Source of the DNA: Blastococcus sp. TF02-09
GTDB lineage: Bacteria; Actinomycetota; Actinomycetes; Mycobacteriales; Geodermatophilaceae
DNA: 64,000 bases
Assembly: GCF_003319105.1 (NCBI RefSeq)
Contig: NZ_QOHH01000004.1
Coordinates: forward strand, 62,001-126,000
Reading direction: 5' to 3'
The notes below the pieces were generated by a model. That model worked only from the letters and a program-made list of their open reading frames with translations, had not been told where the DNA came from and searched no databases. Below, piece by piece: positions 36,510-45,209 of the stretch. Positions within the stretch are counted from its first letter, which is position 1, and the number at the start of each line of letters is the position of its first letter. A program made the translations under genes and the position numbers.

Positions 36510-37609
36510 CGGGGCAGCCGGCCGTCCACGAGACCATCAGCGGGCTGGAGGTCGTCCACACCTTCACCGGCGCGATGCCCACCGGCGTCACGGTGTCGCA
36601 CACCGGCCGGGTGTTCGTCTGCTACCCGAAGTGGGGCGACGACGTCGGCTTCACCGTCGGCGAGCTGCGCGACGGCGAGGAGGTGCCCTACCCGAGCCAG
36701 CAGCAAAACGACAACGTCAGCGACGCCGACCCCGAGCGGTTCGTGTCGGTGCAGAGCGTCGTGGTCGACCCCGCCGACCGGTTGTGGGTGCTCGACACCG
36801 GCAGCCCGATGTTCCAGCCCACCGAGCACGGCGGGCCGAAGTTGGTCTGCGTCGACCTGACCTCCGACGAGGTCGTGCAGACCATCTTCATCCCGACCGA
36901 CGTCGCGCTGCCGACCACCTACCTCAACGACGTCCGCTTCGACCTGCGCCGAGGGGAGGGCGGGACGGCGTTCATCACCGACTCCTCCGACTCCGGGCCG
37001 AACGGCATCATCGTGGTCGACCTGGCCACAGGGAGGTCGTGGCGGCGGCTGCACGAGCACCCGAGCACCAAGGCGACGACGCCGCCGGACCTGCGCATGG
37101 TCGTCGAGGGGATCGAGTTCCTGGAGCGCTCGCCCGACGGCGCGACCTCGCCGGTGACGATGGGCGCCGACGGCATCGCGATCGCCGCCGACGGCAGCCG
37201 CCTGTACTACTGCCCGCTGGCCGGGCGCCGCTGGTACAGCGTCTCGGTGGACGTCCTGGTCGACCGCAACCAGGACGACGACGCCGTCGCGGCCACCGTC
37301 CGGGACGAGGGCGACAAGGGCTGCGTCAGCGACGGCCTGGAGACCGACGACCAGGGGCGGCTCTACGTCACCGACGGCGAGCACGACGCGATCCACCGCC
37401 GGCTGCCCGACGGCAGCTGGGAGACCGTCGTCCACGACCCTCGCCTGCTGTGGCCCGACACCATGTCCGTCGCCGCCGACGGGTTCCTCTACGTGACCGC
37501 CAACCAGCTGTACCGGCAGGACAAGTACCGCGGGGGGAAGGATCAGCGGCGCAAGCCCTACGTCTTGTTCCGGACGCCGATCGACGCCGGGCCGGTCCGC
37601 CTGCGCTGA
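36506..37609 (+). CDS. Yellow/major-royal-jelly-protein family (L-dopachrome-tautomerase-related) protein
   Basis: 367-residue six-bladed beta-propeller of the MRJP/Yellow group, known best from insects but found in bacteria. Typical stretches are GVTVSHTGRVFVCYPKW, SVQSVVVDPADRLWVLDTGS, VALPTTYLNDVRFDLRR, GGTAFITDSSDSGPNGI, GIAIAADGSRLYYCPLAGRR and DTMSVAADGFLYVTANQL. No signal peptide. Possible lactonase or tautomerase activity, not demonstrable here. It overlaps the hemerythrin-esterase stop by 4 nt and is therefore co-translated with it. Confidence 0.85.
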   Translation: MTGQPAVHETISGLEVVHTFTGAMPTGVTVSHTGRVFVCYPKWGDDVGFTVGELRDGEEVPYPSQQQNDNVSDADPERFVSVQSVVVDPADRLWVLDTGSPMFQPTEHGGPKLVCVDLTSDEVVQTIFIPTDVALPTTYLNDVRFDLRRGEGGTAFITDSSDSGPNGIIVVDLATGRSWRRLHEHPSTKATTPPDLRMVVEGIEFLERSPDGATSPVTMGADGIAIAADGSRLYYCPLAGRRWYSVSVDVLVDRNQDDDAVAATVRDEGDKGCVSDGLETDDQGRLYVTDGEHDAIHRRLPDGSWETVVHDPRLLWPDTMSVAADGFLYVTANQLYRQDKYRGGKDQRRKPYVLFRTPIDAGPVRLR

Positions 37610-37672
37610 GCCGGCTCTGCGATGAGCAGGGCGGCACCACTACGCGCCGTTCGGTGGGGGTAGCCGGGCAGC

Positions 37673-38197
37673 ATGTGGTTCGACTCCTGGTCCGACCTCG
37701 GCCGCGTGCTCGCGGTCGGGGCCAGCGCCTACCTGACCGTGGTGGTGGTGCTGCGCTCGTCCGGCAAGCGGACGCTGGCCAAGCTCAACGCGTTCGACCT
37801 CGTCGTGACGGTCGCGCTCGGCTCGACGCTGGCCACGATCCTGCTCAACAGCGATGTCAGCTGGGCCGAGGGGGCGCTCGCTCTGGTGGTCCTGGCGATG
37901 CTGCAGTTCCTGGTGGCCTGGGTGACCGTCCGACGGCCGGGCCTGCGCGGGATCGTGACGGCGCGACCGACCCTGCTGTTCCGGGACGGTTGCGCCATCA
38001 CCGCGGCGCTGAAGGAGCAGCGGGTGACGATGGACGAGATCCGCCAGGCCGTCCGCGCCACCGGCTCCGGCGACCTGTCGGCGATCGCCGCGGTGGTCCT
38101 GGAGAGCGACGGTTCGCTCAGCGTCATCCCGGCGGAGAAGGTCGGCGACTGGTCCAGCCTGACGGGCATCGGGGGAGCGGCGCGCACCGACGTGTGA
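37673..38197 (+). CDS. DUF421 (YetF-like) membrane protein
   Basis: 174-residue protein with three N-terminal membrane helices (LAVGASAYLTVVVVLRSSG, FDLVVTVALGSTLATILLN, AEGALALVVLAMLQFLVAWV) and a cytoplasmic DUF421 domain starting RRPGLRGIVTARPTLLFRDG, with ALKEQRVTMDEIRQAVRATG and the end AEKVGDWSS. The family is unassigned in function. It comes 63 bp after the MRJP gene, same direction, and precedes the Mrp operon by 69 bp, so it could be read with either. Confidence 0.85.
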   Translation: MWFDSWSDLGRVLAVGASAYLTVVVVLRSSGKRTLAKLNAFDLVVTVALGSTLATILLNSDVSWAEGALALVVLAMLQFLVAWVTVRRPGLRGIVTARPTLLFRDGCAITAALKEQRVTMDEIRQAVRATGSGDLSAIAAVVLESDGSLSVIPAEKVGDWSSLTGIGGAARTDV

Positions 38198-38236
38198 GCG
38201 GGGGCCGGCTCGGGCACCCGGTGGACGCCACGATCT

Positions 38237-38291
38237 GGAGGAGGACCCGATGCGCCCGAGTGACCGGTGCCGCCGGATCGCGGCTCCCTGA
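38237..38291 (+). promoter_or_regulatory. Strong ribosome site plus 13-codon leader overlapping the mrpA start
   Basis: GGAGGAGG (38237-38244) sits 5 nt before ATG 38250, an ideal spacing. That ATG opens a frame of only 13 codons, ending in TGA at 38289-38291, and is not the mrpA frame. The mrpA frame has only a GTG at 38267, 22 nt from the ribosome site. Either a translated leader peptide or a small indel near the start accounts for this. Confidence 0.45.
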
Positions 38292-40636
38292 CGCTCGTGG
38301 CCGCTCTGCTCCTTGCACACCTCGTCCTCGCCGCGGCCGCCGCGGCGCTGACTCCGCGGGTGGGCTCACGGGCGCTGCTGGTCGGGGCGCTCGCCCCGGC
38401 CGCGTCCTTCGCCTGGCTCGTCGCCGCCGCGCCGGACGTCCTCGCTGGGCGCCCCCGCCGGTCCGACTGGACCTGGGCGGAGACCCTCGACCTCGAGGTG
38501 CCGCTGCGCCTGGACGGGCTCTCGCTGCTCCTGGGGCTCGTCGTCACCGGCGTCGGCACGCTGGTGCTCCTCTACGGCGTCCACTACTTCGCCGACCGGC
38601 GGCACGGGATGGTCCGGACCACCGCCGTCCTCGTCCTGTTCGCCGGCGCGATGCTCGCGCTGGTCCTGGCCGACAACGTGCTGGCCCTGTACGTGGCCTG
38701 GGAGCTCACGACGGTCTGCTCGTTCCTGCTGATCGGGGACGAGGGTCGCGACGGCGAGCACCGGTCGGCCGCGCTGCGCGCCCTGCTCGTGACCACCGGC
38801 GCGGGCTTCGCGCTCCTGCTGGGGCTGCTGCTCCTCGGGGACGCGGCGGGCACCTACCGCCTCTCGGAGATCGTGGCCGCGCCCCCGACCGGGGCGCAGG
38901 CCGCCACCGCCGTCGTCCTCGTGCTGGTCGGTGCGCTGGCCAAGTCCGCCCAGGTGCCGTTCCACCCCTGGCTCCCGGCGGCGATGGTCGCGCCGACCCC
39001 GGTCAGCGCCTACCTGCACGCCGCGGCCATGGTGAAGGCGGGCATCTACCTGGTCGCCCGGCTCGCCCCGGCCCTCGCCGAGGTGCTGCCGTGGCGACCG
39101 ATCGTGCTGGCGGTCGGTGTGGCCACCATGCTCCTGGGCGGCTGGCGGGCGCTGGCCCAGACCGACCTGAAACGGCTGCTGGCCTACGGCACGATCGCCC
39201 AGCTCGGGTTCCTGCTGGTCCTGCTCGGTGCGGGGACCCGCACCGCGGCCCTGGCCGGCGCCGCGATGCTGCTCGCGCACGCAGCGTTCAAGGCGACCCT
39301 CTTCCTGGTCGTCGGCATCATCGACCACGAGGCCGGCACCCGGGACCTGCGTGAACTGACCGGCGTCGGCCGGCGCGCTCCCGGCCTCGCCGTGGTCGCC
39401 GGGCTGGCCTGCCTGTCGATGGCCGGGTTGCCGCCGACCATCGGCTACCTGGGCAAGGAGGCCGCCTTCGAGGCGTTCGTCGAGCCCGGGACCGGGCACG
39501 GCTGGGTGCTGGCGGGGATCGTCGCCGGTTCGGTGCTCACCGTGGCCTACACCCTCCGCTTCCTGTGGGGCGCCTTCGCCGACCGGCCTGGCGTCGAGCC
39601 GCGTCTGGAGCGCCGGCCGCCCCTGTCCTTCGTCGCGCCGGCGGCGGTGCTGGGCGCGGCCGGCGTCGTGCTCGGTCTCCTGCCGTCGGTGGTCGACGCG
39701 CTCGCCAGCGGGCACGCCGACGCCTATCCGGTGGAGCACAGCTACCACCTGGCGCTGTGGCACGGGTTCTCCCCGCCGCTGTTCCTGTCGCTGGTCACGC
39801 TGGTGGCCGGGGCGGCGCTGCACCTCGCGCGGGACCGTGTCGATGCCGCTCGGGGAGCGGTGCCGCCGGTGCCGTCCGCCGAGGGCGCGCAGGACGGGGT
39901 GGCGCGTGGCGTGCTCGCCGCGGCGGGAGGGCTCACCCGGAGCACCCAGGTCGGCTCGCTGCCGGGCTACCTGCTCGTCGTGCTGCTCGCGGTGTGCCTC
40001 GGCCCCGGGGGTGTGCTGCTGGTCCAGGTCGGGCTGCCGGAGCGGTATCGGGCCTGGGACACCCCGGCGCAGGCGCTGATCGGTGTCGCCGTCGTCATCG
40101 CGGTGGTCGGGGTGGTCCGGATCCACCGCCGGATCGTCGCCGTCCTCGTCCTGTCGGCGGTCGGCTACTCCGTCGCCTTGCTGTTCCTCCTGCACGGCGC
40201 CCCGGACCTCGCGCTGACCCAGGTGCTGGTCGAGACGGTCACCCTGCTGGTCTTCGTCCTGGTCATCCGGCGGATGCCGGCGGAGGTCCGGCATCCGCCG
40301 GAGGTGCTGCGCGGGGTGCGCGCCGTCGTCGCGCTCATGGTCGGGGCGCTGGCGACGCTGGCCACGCTGACCATCAGCGCCCGGCGCGTGCCGTCCCGTT
40401 CCACCGAGGGCTACTTCGCCGAGGCGCCGGCCGAGGGCGGCCCGAACGTCACCAACCTGATCATCAGCGAGTTCCGGGCGCTGGACACCCTGGGCGAGGT
40501 CACCGTGCTCGCGATCGCCTCGACCGGCGTCGCGAGCCTGGTGCTCGTCACGAGCCGGCTCCGTGGCACCCCGCGGGGCGGACACGACCGGCCGGGCCGC
40601 GCGGAACGGGAAGCGGAGAAGGAGGACGCGCGATGA
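38267..40636 (+). CDS. mrpA: Na+/H+ antiporter subunit A (Mrp/Mnh)
   Basis: 789-residue integral membrane protein, the largest subunit of the multi-subunit Mrp Na+(K+)/H+ antiporter. It has the NuoL-like core (Proton_antipo_M) from about residue 120 to 410, including ALYVAWELTTVCSFLLIGDE and VPFHPWLPAAMVAPTPVSAY with key Lys residues in helices (KSAQVPF and MVKAGIYL). After about residue 560 come MrpA-specific domains (APDLALTQVLVETVTLLVFVL and NLIISEFRALDTLGEVTVL). It is coupled to mrpB by an ATGA overlap. GTG 38267 is taken as the start but is uncertain. Confidence 0.9.
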   Translation: MPPDRGSLTLVAALLLAHLVLAAAAAALTPRVGSRALLVGALAPAASFAWLVAAAPDVLAGRPRRSDWTWAETLDLEVPLRLDGLSLLLGLVVTGVGTLVLLYGVHYFADRRHGMVRTTAVLVLFAGAMLALVLADNVLALYVAWELTTVCSFLLIGDEGRDGEHRSAALRALLVTTGAGFALLLGLLLLGDAAGTYRLSEIVAAPPTGAQAATAVVLVLVGALAKSAQVPFHPWLPAAMVAPTPVSAYLHAAAMVKAGIYLVARLAPALAEVLPWRPIVLAVGVATMLLGGWRALAQTDLKRLLAYGTIAQLGFLLVLLGAGTRTAALAGAAMLLAHAAFKATLFLVVGIIDHEAGTRDLRELTGVGRRAPGLAVVAGLACLSMAGLPPTIGYLGKEAAFEAFVEPGTGHGWVLAGIVAGSVLTVAYTLRFLWGAFADRPGVEPRLERRPPLSFVAPAAVLGAAGVVLGLLPSVVDALASGHADAYPVEHSYHLALWHGFSPPLFLSLVTLVAGAALHLARDRVDAARGAVPPVPSAEGAQDGVARGVLAAAGGLTRSTQVGSLPGYLLVVLLAVCLGPGGVLLVQVGLPERYRAWDTPAQALIGVAVVIAVVGVVRIHRRIVAVLVLSAVGYSVALLFLLHGAPDLALTQVLVETVTLLVFVLVIRRMPAEVRHPPEVLRGVRAVVALMVGALATLATLTISARRVPSRSTEGYFAEAPAEGGPNVTNLIISEFRALDTLGEVTVLAIASTGVASLVLVTSRLRGTPRGGHDRPGRAEREAEKEDAR

Positions 40637-41157
40637 CCGACGCCCATCGGCGGCCGGCGGCCGCGCCCCGCGCGCGCCTGCTCCCCGCCGCCGACCGGCA
40701 GGACGCCGGAGAGCGATCCCTGCAGCTGGAGGTCCTCGCCCGGCTGGCCCACCCGAGCATCCTCGTGGTGGCGGTCTACCTGCTGGTCGTGGGCACCCAC
40801 CACCCCGGCGGCGGCTTCGCCGCCGGCCTCGTCGCCGGGCTCGGCCTGGTGCTGCGCCGGCTCGCCGGCGGCCCCAAGGAGCTCACCGCGGCCACCCCGC
40901 TGCCTCCGGGACTGCTCCTGGGCATCGGGCTCCTGCTCGTGGCCGGCTACGCGGGCACGGGGGTCCTGGTCGCCGGGGAACTGCTGGCCGGAGCGGTCTG
41001 GAGCGTGGACGCGGGGTTCCTCGGGCACGTGGAGATCCCCTCGGCGCTGGTGTTCGAGCTCGGGGTCGCGCTGATCGTCGTCGGCCTCACGCTCGACGTC
41101 CTCCGCACGCTGGGGGTCGACGAGCCCTCCGAGGAAGACGCCGAGGAGACGACGTGA
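40633..41157 (+). CDS. mrpB: Na+/H+ antiporter subunit B
   Basis: 174-residue MnhB-domain protein with four helices: SILVVAVYLLVVGTHHPGGG (the conserved HHPGGGF motif), AAGLVAGLGLVLRRLAGG, GLLLGIGLLLVAGYAGTGVL and SALVFELGVALIVVGLTLDV. A hydrophilic N-terminal extension of about 35 residues precedes the first helix. Overlaps mrpA (ATGA) and mrpC (GTGA) by 4 nt each, so the products are made in fixed proportion. Confidence 0.9.
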   Translation: MTDAHRRPAAAPRARLLPAADRQDAGERSLQLEVLARLAHPSILVVAVYLLVVGTHHPGGGFAAGLVAGLGLVLRRLAGGPKELTAATPLPPGLLLGIGLLLVAGYAGTGVLVAGELLAGAVWSVDAGFLGHVEIPSALVFELGVALIVVGLTLDVLRTLGVDEPSEEDAEETT

Positions 41158-41537
41158 GCGCCGGCAACCTGACCCTGTCGTTGCTCGTCGGCGTCCTGTT
41201 CGCCGGTGGCAGCTACCTCCTGCTGCAACGCAGCCTCCTGCGCGTCGTCCTCGGCTTCGCCCTGTGGGGGCACGCGGCCAACCTGGTCCTGCTGGTCGCG
41301 GGCGGGCCGGCGGGGCACGCACCCGTCGCCGGGGAGACGACGCCGGAGGCGGCGGCGGACCCACTGCCGGAGGCCATGGCCGTCACGGCGGTCGTCATCA
41401 CCCTCGCGGTCACCGCGCTCCTGCTAGCGCTGGCCGACCGGAGCGTGACGCTGCGCGGGGACGACGACGTGCCCGATGCCGTGGAGGACGCCCTCGCCGG
41501 TGGCGACGACCGGGGCTCGATGGAGGAGACCCGGTGA
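41154..41537 (+). CDS. mrpC: Na+/H+ antiporter subunit C
   Basis: 127-residue NuoK-like subunit with three helices: LSLLVGVLFAGGSYLLLQRS, RVVLGFALWGHAANLVLLVAG, then a Pro/Gly-rich loop and EAMAVTAVVITLAVTALLLALA. The central GHAANL motif and DPLPEAMAVTAVVI are typical of MrpC. The C-terminal acidic tail is unusual in length but not diagnostic. Overlaps its neighbours by 4 nt on both sides. Confidence 0.9.
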   Translation: MSAGNLTLSLLVGVLFAGGSYLLLQRSLLRVVLGFALWGHAANLVLLVAGGPAGHAPVAGETTPEAAADPLPEAMAVTAVVITLAVTALLLALADRSVTLRGDDDVPDAVEDALAGGDDRGSMEETR

Positions 41538-43069
41538 GCACCACCACGCTGCTGTCAGTCCCCGTGGTGCTGCCGCTGATCGGAGCGGCACTCTCCCTCG
41601 TTCTCAGCCCCCGCCCGGCGGTACAGCGGGTGCTCGGCCTGGCCGTGCTGACCGCCGTGCTGCTCGACGCCGTCTGGCTGCTCCTCCGCGTCGACGCAGC
41701 CGACCGGCTGGTCCTGCACGCCGGTGGTCACGCGCCACCGCTGGGCATCACCCTGGTCGCCGACCGCTTCTCGGCCCTGGCCCTGCTGGTCGCCGTGGTC
41801 GTGTGTCTGGCCGTCATGCTCTACGCGATCGGCCAGGGGAGCGCCGAGAAGCGCATCGAGAACGTCCCCTCGGTCTTCCACCCGACCTACCTGGTGCTGC
41901 TGGCGGGCATCGCGCTGGTGCTGCTCACCGGCGACCTGTTCACGCTCTTCGTCGGGTTCGAGGTCATGCTTATGGCCAGCTACGTGCTGACCACACTCGG
42001 ACCCACGGTCGAGCGGGTGCGGGCCGGCATGATCTACGTCAGCACCAGCCTCACCGCGACGATCCTGCTGCTGACCACCATCGGGCTGGTCTACGCCCTC
42101 ACCGGCACGGTCAACCTCGCCCAGCTCGCCGACGCCGTGCAGCAGCTGCCCGCCGGCCTGCGTGAGTTCCTCGGCCTGATCCTGCTCACCGTGCTGGGGA
42201 TCAAGGCGGCGATGGTGCCCCTGCACTGGTGGCTGCCCGACAGCTACCCAGCCGCGCCCGCCCCCGTCACGGCGGTCTTCGCGGCGCTGCTGACCAAGGT
42301 CGCCGTCTACGCGATCGTCCGCACCCAGACGCTGCTGTTCCCCCGGGACGAGCCCTGGGTGCTGCTGCTCGTACTGGCCGCGGTCACGATGCTGGTCGGC
42401 GTGCTGGGCGCCCTCGTCCAGGACGACCTCAACCGCGTGCTGTCGTTCACCCTGGTCTCGCACATCGGGTTCATGCTCTTCGGCCTGGCGATGTCCTCGG
42501 TCGCCGGCCTCACCGGCACGATCCTCTACTTCGTCCACCACATCACGGTCCAGTCGGCGCTGTTCCTGGTGGCCGGCCTGGCCGAACGGCGACGGGCCAG
42601 CACCGCGCTGTCCGAGCTTGGTGGGCTCGCCCGGAGTGCGCCGGTGGTCGCCGTGCTGTTCCTCGTGCCGGCGTTGAGCATCGGCGGCATCCCGCCGCTG
42701 GCCGGGTTCATCGGCAAGCTCGGCCTGCTCCAGGCGGCGGTCGGTGGCGCCTCGGCAGGAGTGCTGGTGGTCGCGGCCGTCGCGCTGGTGACCAGCCTGC
42801 TCACCCTCGCGGCGATGGGCCGGGTCTGGCTCATGGCGTTCTGGGGCGAGTCGCCCCGGGAGGAGCCCGACGGCGGGTCGGGGACGACGACGGCCACCCG
42901 GCGCGCCTCGGGACTCATGACCACCGCCGCTGCCCTGGCCGTCACGGCGGGTGTGGCCCTCGCCGCGGCCGCTGGTCCGCTGTCGGCCTACGCCGGCCGG
43001 GCTGCGGACGACCTCGTCGACCGCGAGGGGTACCGGGCCGCCGTCCTGGGGGAGGGAGCGGCGCCATGA
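41534..43069 (+). CDS. mrpD: Na+/H+ antiporter subunit D
   Basis: 511-residue NuoN/NuoM-like proton-translocating subunit. The Proton_antipo_M domain includes LFVGFEVMLMASYVLTTLG, HWWLPDSYPAAPAPVTAVFA and AVYAIVRTQTLLFPRDEPW with a conserved Lys in GIKAAMVPLHWW and a helical Lys in ALLTKVAVYA. About fourteen helices. It is a paralogue of mrpA's core, as in all Mrp complexes. GTG start overlaps mrpC by 4 nt; it ends in the mrpE ATG. Confidence 0.92.
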   Translation: MSTTTLLSVPVVLPLIGAALSLVLSPRPAVQRVLGLAVLTAVLLDAVWLLLRVDAADRLVLHAGGHAPPLGITLVADRFSALALLVAVVVCLAVMLYAIGQGSAEKRIENVPSVFHPTYLVLLAGIALVLLTGDLFTLFVGFEVMLMASYVLTTLGPTVERVRAGMIYVSTSLTATILLLTTIGLVYALTGTVNLAQLADAVQQLPAGLREFLGLILLTVLGIKAAMVPLHWWLPDSYPAAPAPVTAVFAALLTKVAVYAIVRTQTLLFPRDEPWVLLLVLAAVTMLVGVLGALVQDDLNRVLSFTLVSHIGFMLFGLAMSSVAGLTGTILYFVHHITVQSALFLVAGLAERRRASTALSELGGLARSAPVVAVLFLVPALSIGGIPPLAGFIGKLGLLQAAVGGASAGVLVVAAVALVTSLLTLAAMGRVWLMAFWGESPREEPDGGSGTTTATRRASGLMTTAAALAVTAGVALAAAAGPLSAYAGRAADDLVDREGYRAAVLGEGAAP

Positions 43070-43590
43070 CCGACCGGATCGCGCTGACCGTCTGGCTGTT
43101 CGTGGTGTGGGTGCTGCTGTGGGGCGTGCTGACACCGGCGGTGCTGCTGTCCGGCCTCGTCGTCGCGCCACTGTGCCTGGCGCTCTGCCGGCTCCCCGCC
43201 GTCCGGCTGACGTCCCGTCCCCGGCTCGGCCCCTCCCTGCGAGCACTGGGGCGTTTCGCGGTCGAGGTCGTGACCACATCGGCGCAGGTCGCGTGGACGG
43301 TGGTACGCCGTGGCCCGGCCACCCGCTCGGCCATCATCGAGCTGAAGCTGCCCGCGTCCACCGACCCGCATCCGGACCTGCTGGTCTCGACGGTGGCCAA
43401 CCGCCTGTCCCTGGTGCCGGGCACGCTCGTGGTCGACATCGACCGCCCCTCGGACACCTTGTACGTCTACGTCTTCGACGTCCGCTCGGAGCAGGACCTC
43501 ACGGTGGCTCGCCTGGCGGCCGCCCGTGCGGTGGACGACGTGCTGGCGGCGGTCGGGCACCAGAGCGCCGACCGGGAGGAGAGCCGGTGA
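43066..43590 (+). CDS. mrpE: Na+/H+ antiporter subunit E
   Basis: 174-residue MnhE-domain protein. Two helices at the N terminus (ALTVWLFVVWVLLWGVLTPA and LLSGLVVAPLCLALCRL), then a cytoplasmic beta-rich domain with the family motif SAIIELKLPASTDPHPDLL and ANRLSLVPGTLVVDID, the usual conserved block. Overlaps mrpD (ATGA) and mrpF (GTGA) by 4 nt. Confidence 0.9.
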   Translation: MTDRIALTVWLFVVWVLLWGVLTPAVLLSGLVVAPLCLALCRLPAVRLTSRPRLGPSLRALGRFAVEVVTTSAQVAWTVVRRGPATRSAIIELKLPASTDPHPDLLVSTVANRLSLVPGTLVVDIDRPSDTLYVYVFDVRSEQDLTVARLAAARAVDDVLAAVGHQSADREESR

Positions 43591-43847
43591 CCGCGGTGCT
43601 GTTCGTCACCGGGGGGCTGCTGCTGGTCGCGGCGCTCCTGACCCTGTTCCGATTGCTGCGCGGACCCTCGGTCTACGACCGGCTGGTCGCACTGGACCTG
43701 TTCGTCGTCATCCTCCTCGGCGGCATCCTGGTCGAAGCGCTCGGGCGGAGAGAGCCGGCCAACGTCGTCCTGCTGGTCGTGGTGGCCCTGGTCGGCTTCC
43801 TCAGCACCGTGTCGGTGCTCCGCTTCGACGTGGAGGACCCCCGGTGA
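43587..43847 (+). CDS. mrpF: Na+/H+ antiporter subunit F
   Basis: 86-residue MnhF-type subunit with three helices: LFVTGGLLLVAALLTLFRLL, VALDLFVVILLGGILVEAL and NVVLLVVVALVGFLSTVSVL. The RGPSVYDRLVALD motif with its conserved Asp pair is the family signature. GTG start; 4-nt overlaps with mrpE and mrpG. Confidence 0.9.
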   Translation: MTAVLFVTGGLLLVAALLTLFRLLRGPSVYDRLVALDLFVVILLGGILVEALGRREPANVVLLVVVALVGFLSTVSVLRFDVEDPR

Positions 43848-44170
43848 CCGCCACGGAGATCGTCGCGTCGGTCCTGCTCGTGAGCGGGGGACTGCTCGCC
43901 GTCCTGGCCGCAGTGGGGCTGGTCCGCCTGCCGGATGTCGCGGCACGGCTGCAGGCGGCCACGAAGGTGCAGGTCCTCGGTCTGGTGCTGCTGACGGCGG
44001 GGACGGCGGTGCTGGTGCCGGCCGCCGAGGCGTTGAAGCTGGGCCTGGTCGTCCTCTTCCAGCTGGCCACCGCGCCCGTCCTCGCCCAGCTGGTCGGACG
44101 CGCCGCGCACCGGGCGGGGGTCGGCGAACCCCTCGCGCGGGACGCCCTCCGTGATCGGGAGGAACGGTGA
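43844..44170 (+). CDS. mrpG: Na+/H+ antiporter subunit G
   Basis: 108-residue MnhG/PhaG subunit, last of the operon. Helices IVASVLLVSGGLLAVLAAVG, VLGLVLLTAGTAVLVPAA and LGLVVLFQLATAPVLAQLVG, with the family motif LVRLPDVAARLQAATKVQVLG. The order A-B-C-D-E-F-G is complete, so this operon should make a functional seven-subunit complex. It ends 3 bp from the convergent HPP gene. Confidence 0.9.
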   Translation: MTATEIVASVLLVSGGLLAVLAAVGLVRLPDVAARLQAATKVQVLGLVLLTAGTAVLVPAAEALKLGLVVLFQLATAPVLAQLVGRAAHRAGVGEPLARDALRDREER

Positions 44171-44173
44171 GCG

Positions 44174-44716
44174 TCAGGGCCGCTGACGAGGTCCCTGTTC
44201 AACGGGCTCACCCTGGTTGCGGACACCCCGTAGCCGGTTGACCGCCGACGCCCCCGCCGTCACGAGCACGACCGCGAGGAGGATGACCCCCAGCTCACCG
44301 GGTTTGTTGAGCAGGCCGAGCCCCACGATGAGCGTGGTCGCCCCCGCCGGCGGGTGCGGCATGTCGATGGCCTGGAGCACGAACGACGTCAGCCCCAGCG
44401 CCAGTGCCGCGGCGAGCACGAACTGCCAGTTGACACCGGTGCGGATCACCGGCGGCGCGCCGGTCAACCCGGTGACGACGAGAGCGAGGTAGCCGGCGGC
44501 CACGCCGACGGCGTGCCCGACGATCACGTTGCGGGGCCGGGCCGCCGGTTGCCGTGGCGTCTCGGTCATCACCATGAGGGTGGGTCCGAGGCTGGGGAAC
44601 AGCCACGGCTGGTGGAGCACGAGGCCGACCACCCCCGCGCAGGCGAGGACGATCGCCGACACCAGGCCCGCGTAGGTCCCGGTCCGCACGCCCGCTCGGT
44701 TGATCACCGACTGCAC
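44174..44716 (-). CDS. HPP family integral membrane protein
   Basis: 180-residue four-helix protein of the HPP family, named after the motif seen here in AIDMPHPPAGATTLIVGLGL. Other conserved parts are PWLFPSLGPTLMVMTETP and RNVIVGHAVGVAAGYLAL. Some HPP proteins are reported to transport nitrite in cyanobacteria and plastids. The neighbour two genes upstream is a nitrate-reductase-like molybdoenzyme, which makes that role plausible here but unproven. Convergent with mrpG at 3 bp. Confidence 0.85.
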   Translation of the reverse strand: MQSVINRAGVRTGTYAGLVSAIVLACAGVVGLVLHQPWLFPSLGPTLMVMTETPRQPAARPRNVIVGHAVGVAAGYLALVVTGLTGAPPVIRTGVNWQFVLAAALALGLTSFVLQAIDMPHPPAGATTLIVGLGLLNKPGELGVILLAVVLVTAGASAVNRLRGVRNQGEPVEQGPRQRP

Positions 44717-44747
44717 CCGGGGCGCAGCGGTCCTGGGGACGAAGGGA

Positions 44748-45209
44748 TCATCGGGCGAGGACCAGCGTCTGGGGTGCGGCCTGCTTGGACCGGGTCCGCA
44801 GCCATCCCTGCTGGATGCTCGCCTCGCGCGCGCACCGCTGGCTGACGGCCAGCATGTCCCGGTCGTGCAGGGCAGCGCCGGCCTGCTGCAGCAGGTCCCA
44901 GGTCAGCTCGGCGAAAGCGGCCTGTACGTAGAGGTCCTGCAGATCGCGGAGCAGCCCGAGGGGGCCGGGGCGGGCCTCGCTGAGCACCCGCGTGCCCAGC
45001 CGGTCGGCGGCTCCGCCGGTGTCGGTGGATCCGTAGCGCTCCCGGAGCGGCGCCAGCGCTACCCGCCGTCCCTCGCACTGCGCGGCGAGGTTGTGGCAGA
45101 TGTCGTGGATGTCGGGCTCCTCGGCGTGGCCCTCGGCCGCGGTGCGGAAGCCGGTCGCGAGGTCCTGCTCGGCCTGGTCGAGGAGTGTCAGCACGGCGGT
45201 CAGGTTCAC
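44748..45209 (-). CDS. Helical protein coupled to a molybdoenzyme
   Basis: 153-residue, mostly helical protein not recognised as a named family. Residues NLTAVLTLLDQAEQDLATGF and HDICHNLAAQCEGRRVALAP resemble ferritin-like or four-helix-bundle segments, and FAELTWDLLQQAGAALHDRD forms another helix. It starts at GTG 45209, overlapping the end of the molybdoenzyme gene by 4 nt (GTGA) with GAGGAG 5 nt upstream, so it is co-translated. A role as a maturation or electron-transfer partner of that enzyme is inference from gene order. Confidence 0.6.
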   Translation of the reverse strand: MNLTAVLTLLDQAEQDLATGFRTAAEGHAEEPDIHDICHNLAAQCEGRRVALAPLRERYGSTDTGGAADRLGTRVLSEARPGPLGLLRDLQDLYVQAAFAELTWDLLQQAGAALHDRDMLAVSQRCAREASIQQGWLRTRSKQAAPQTLVLAR

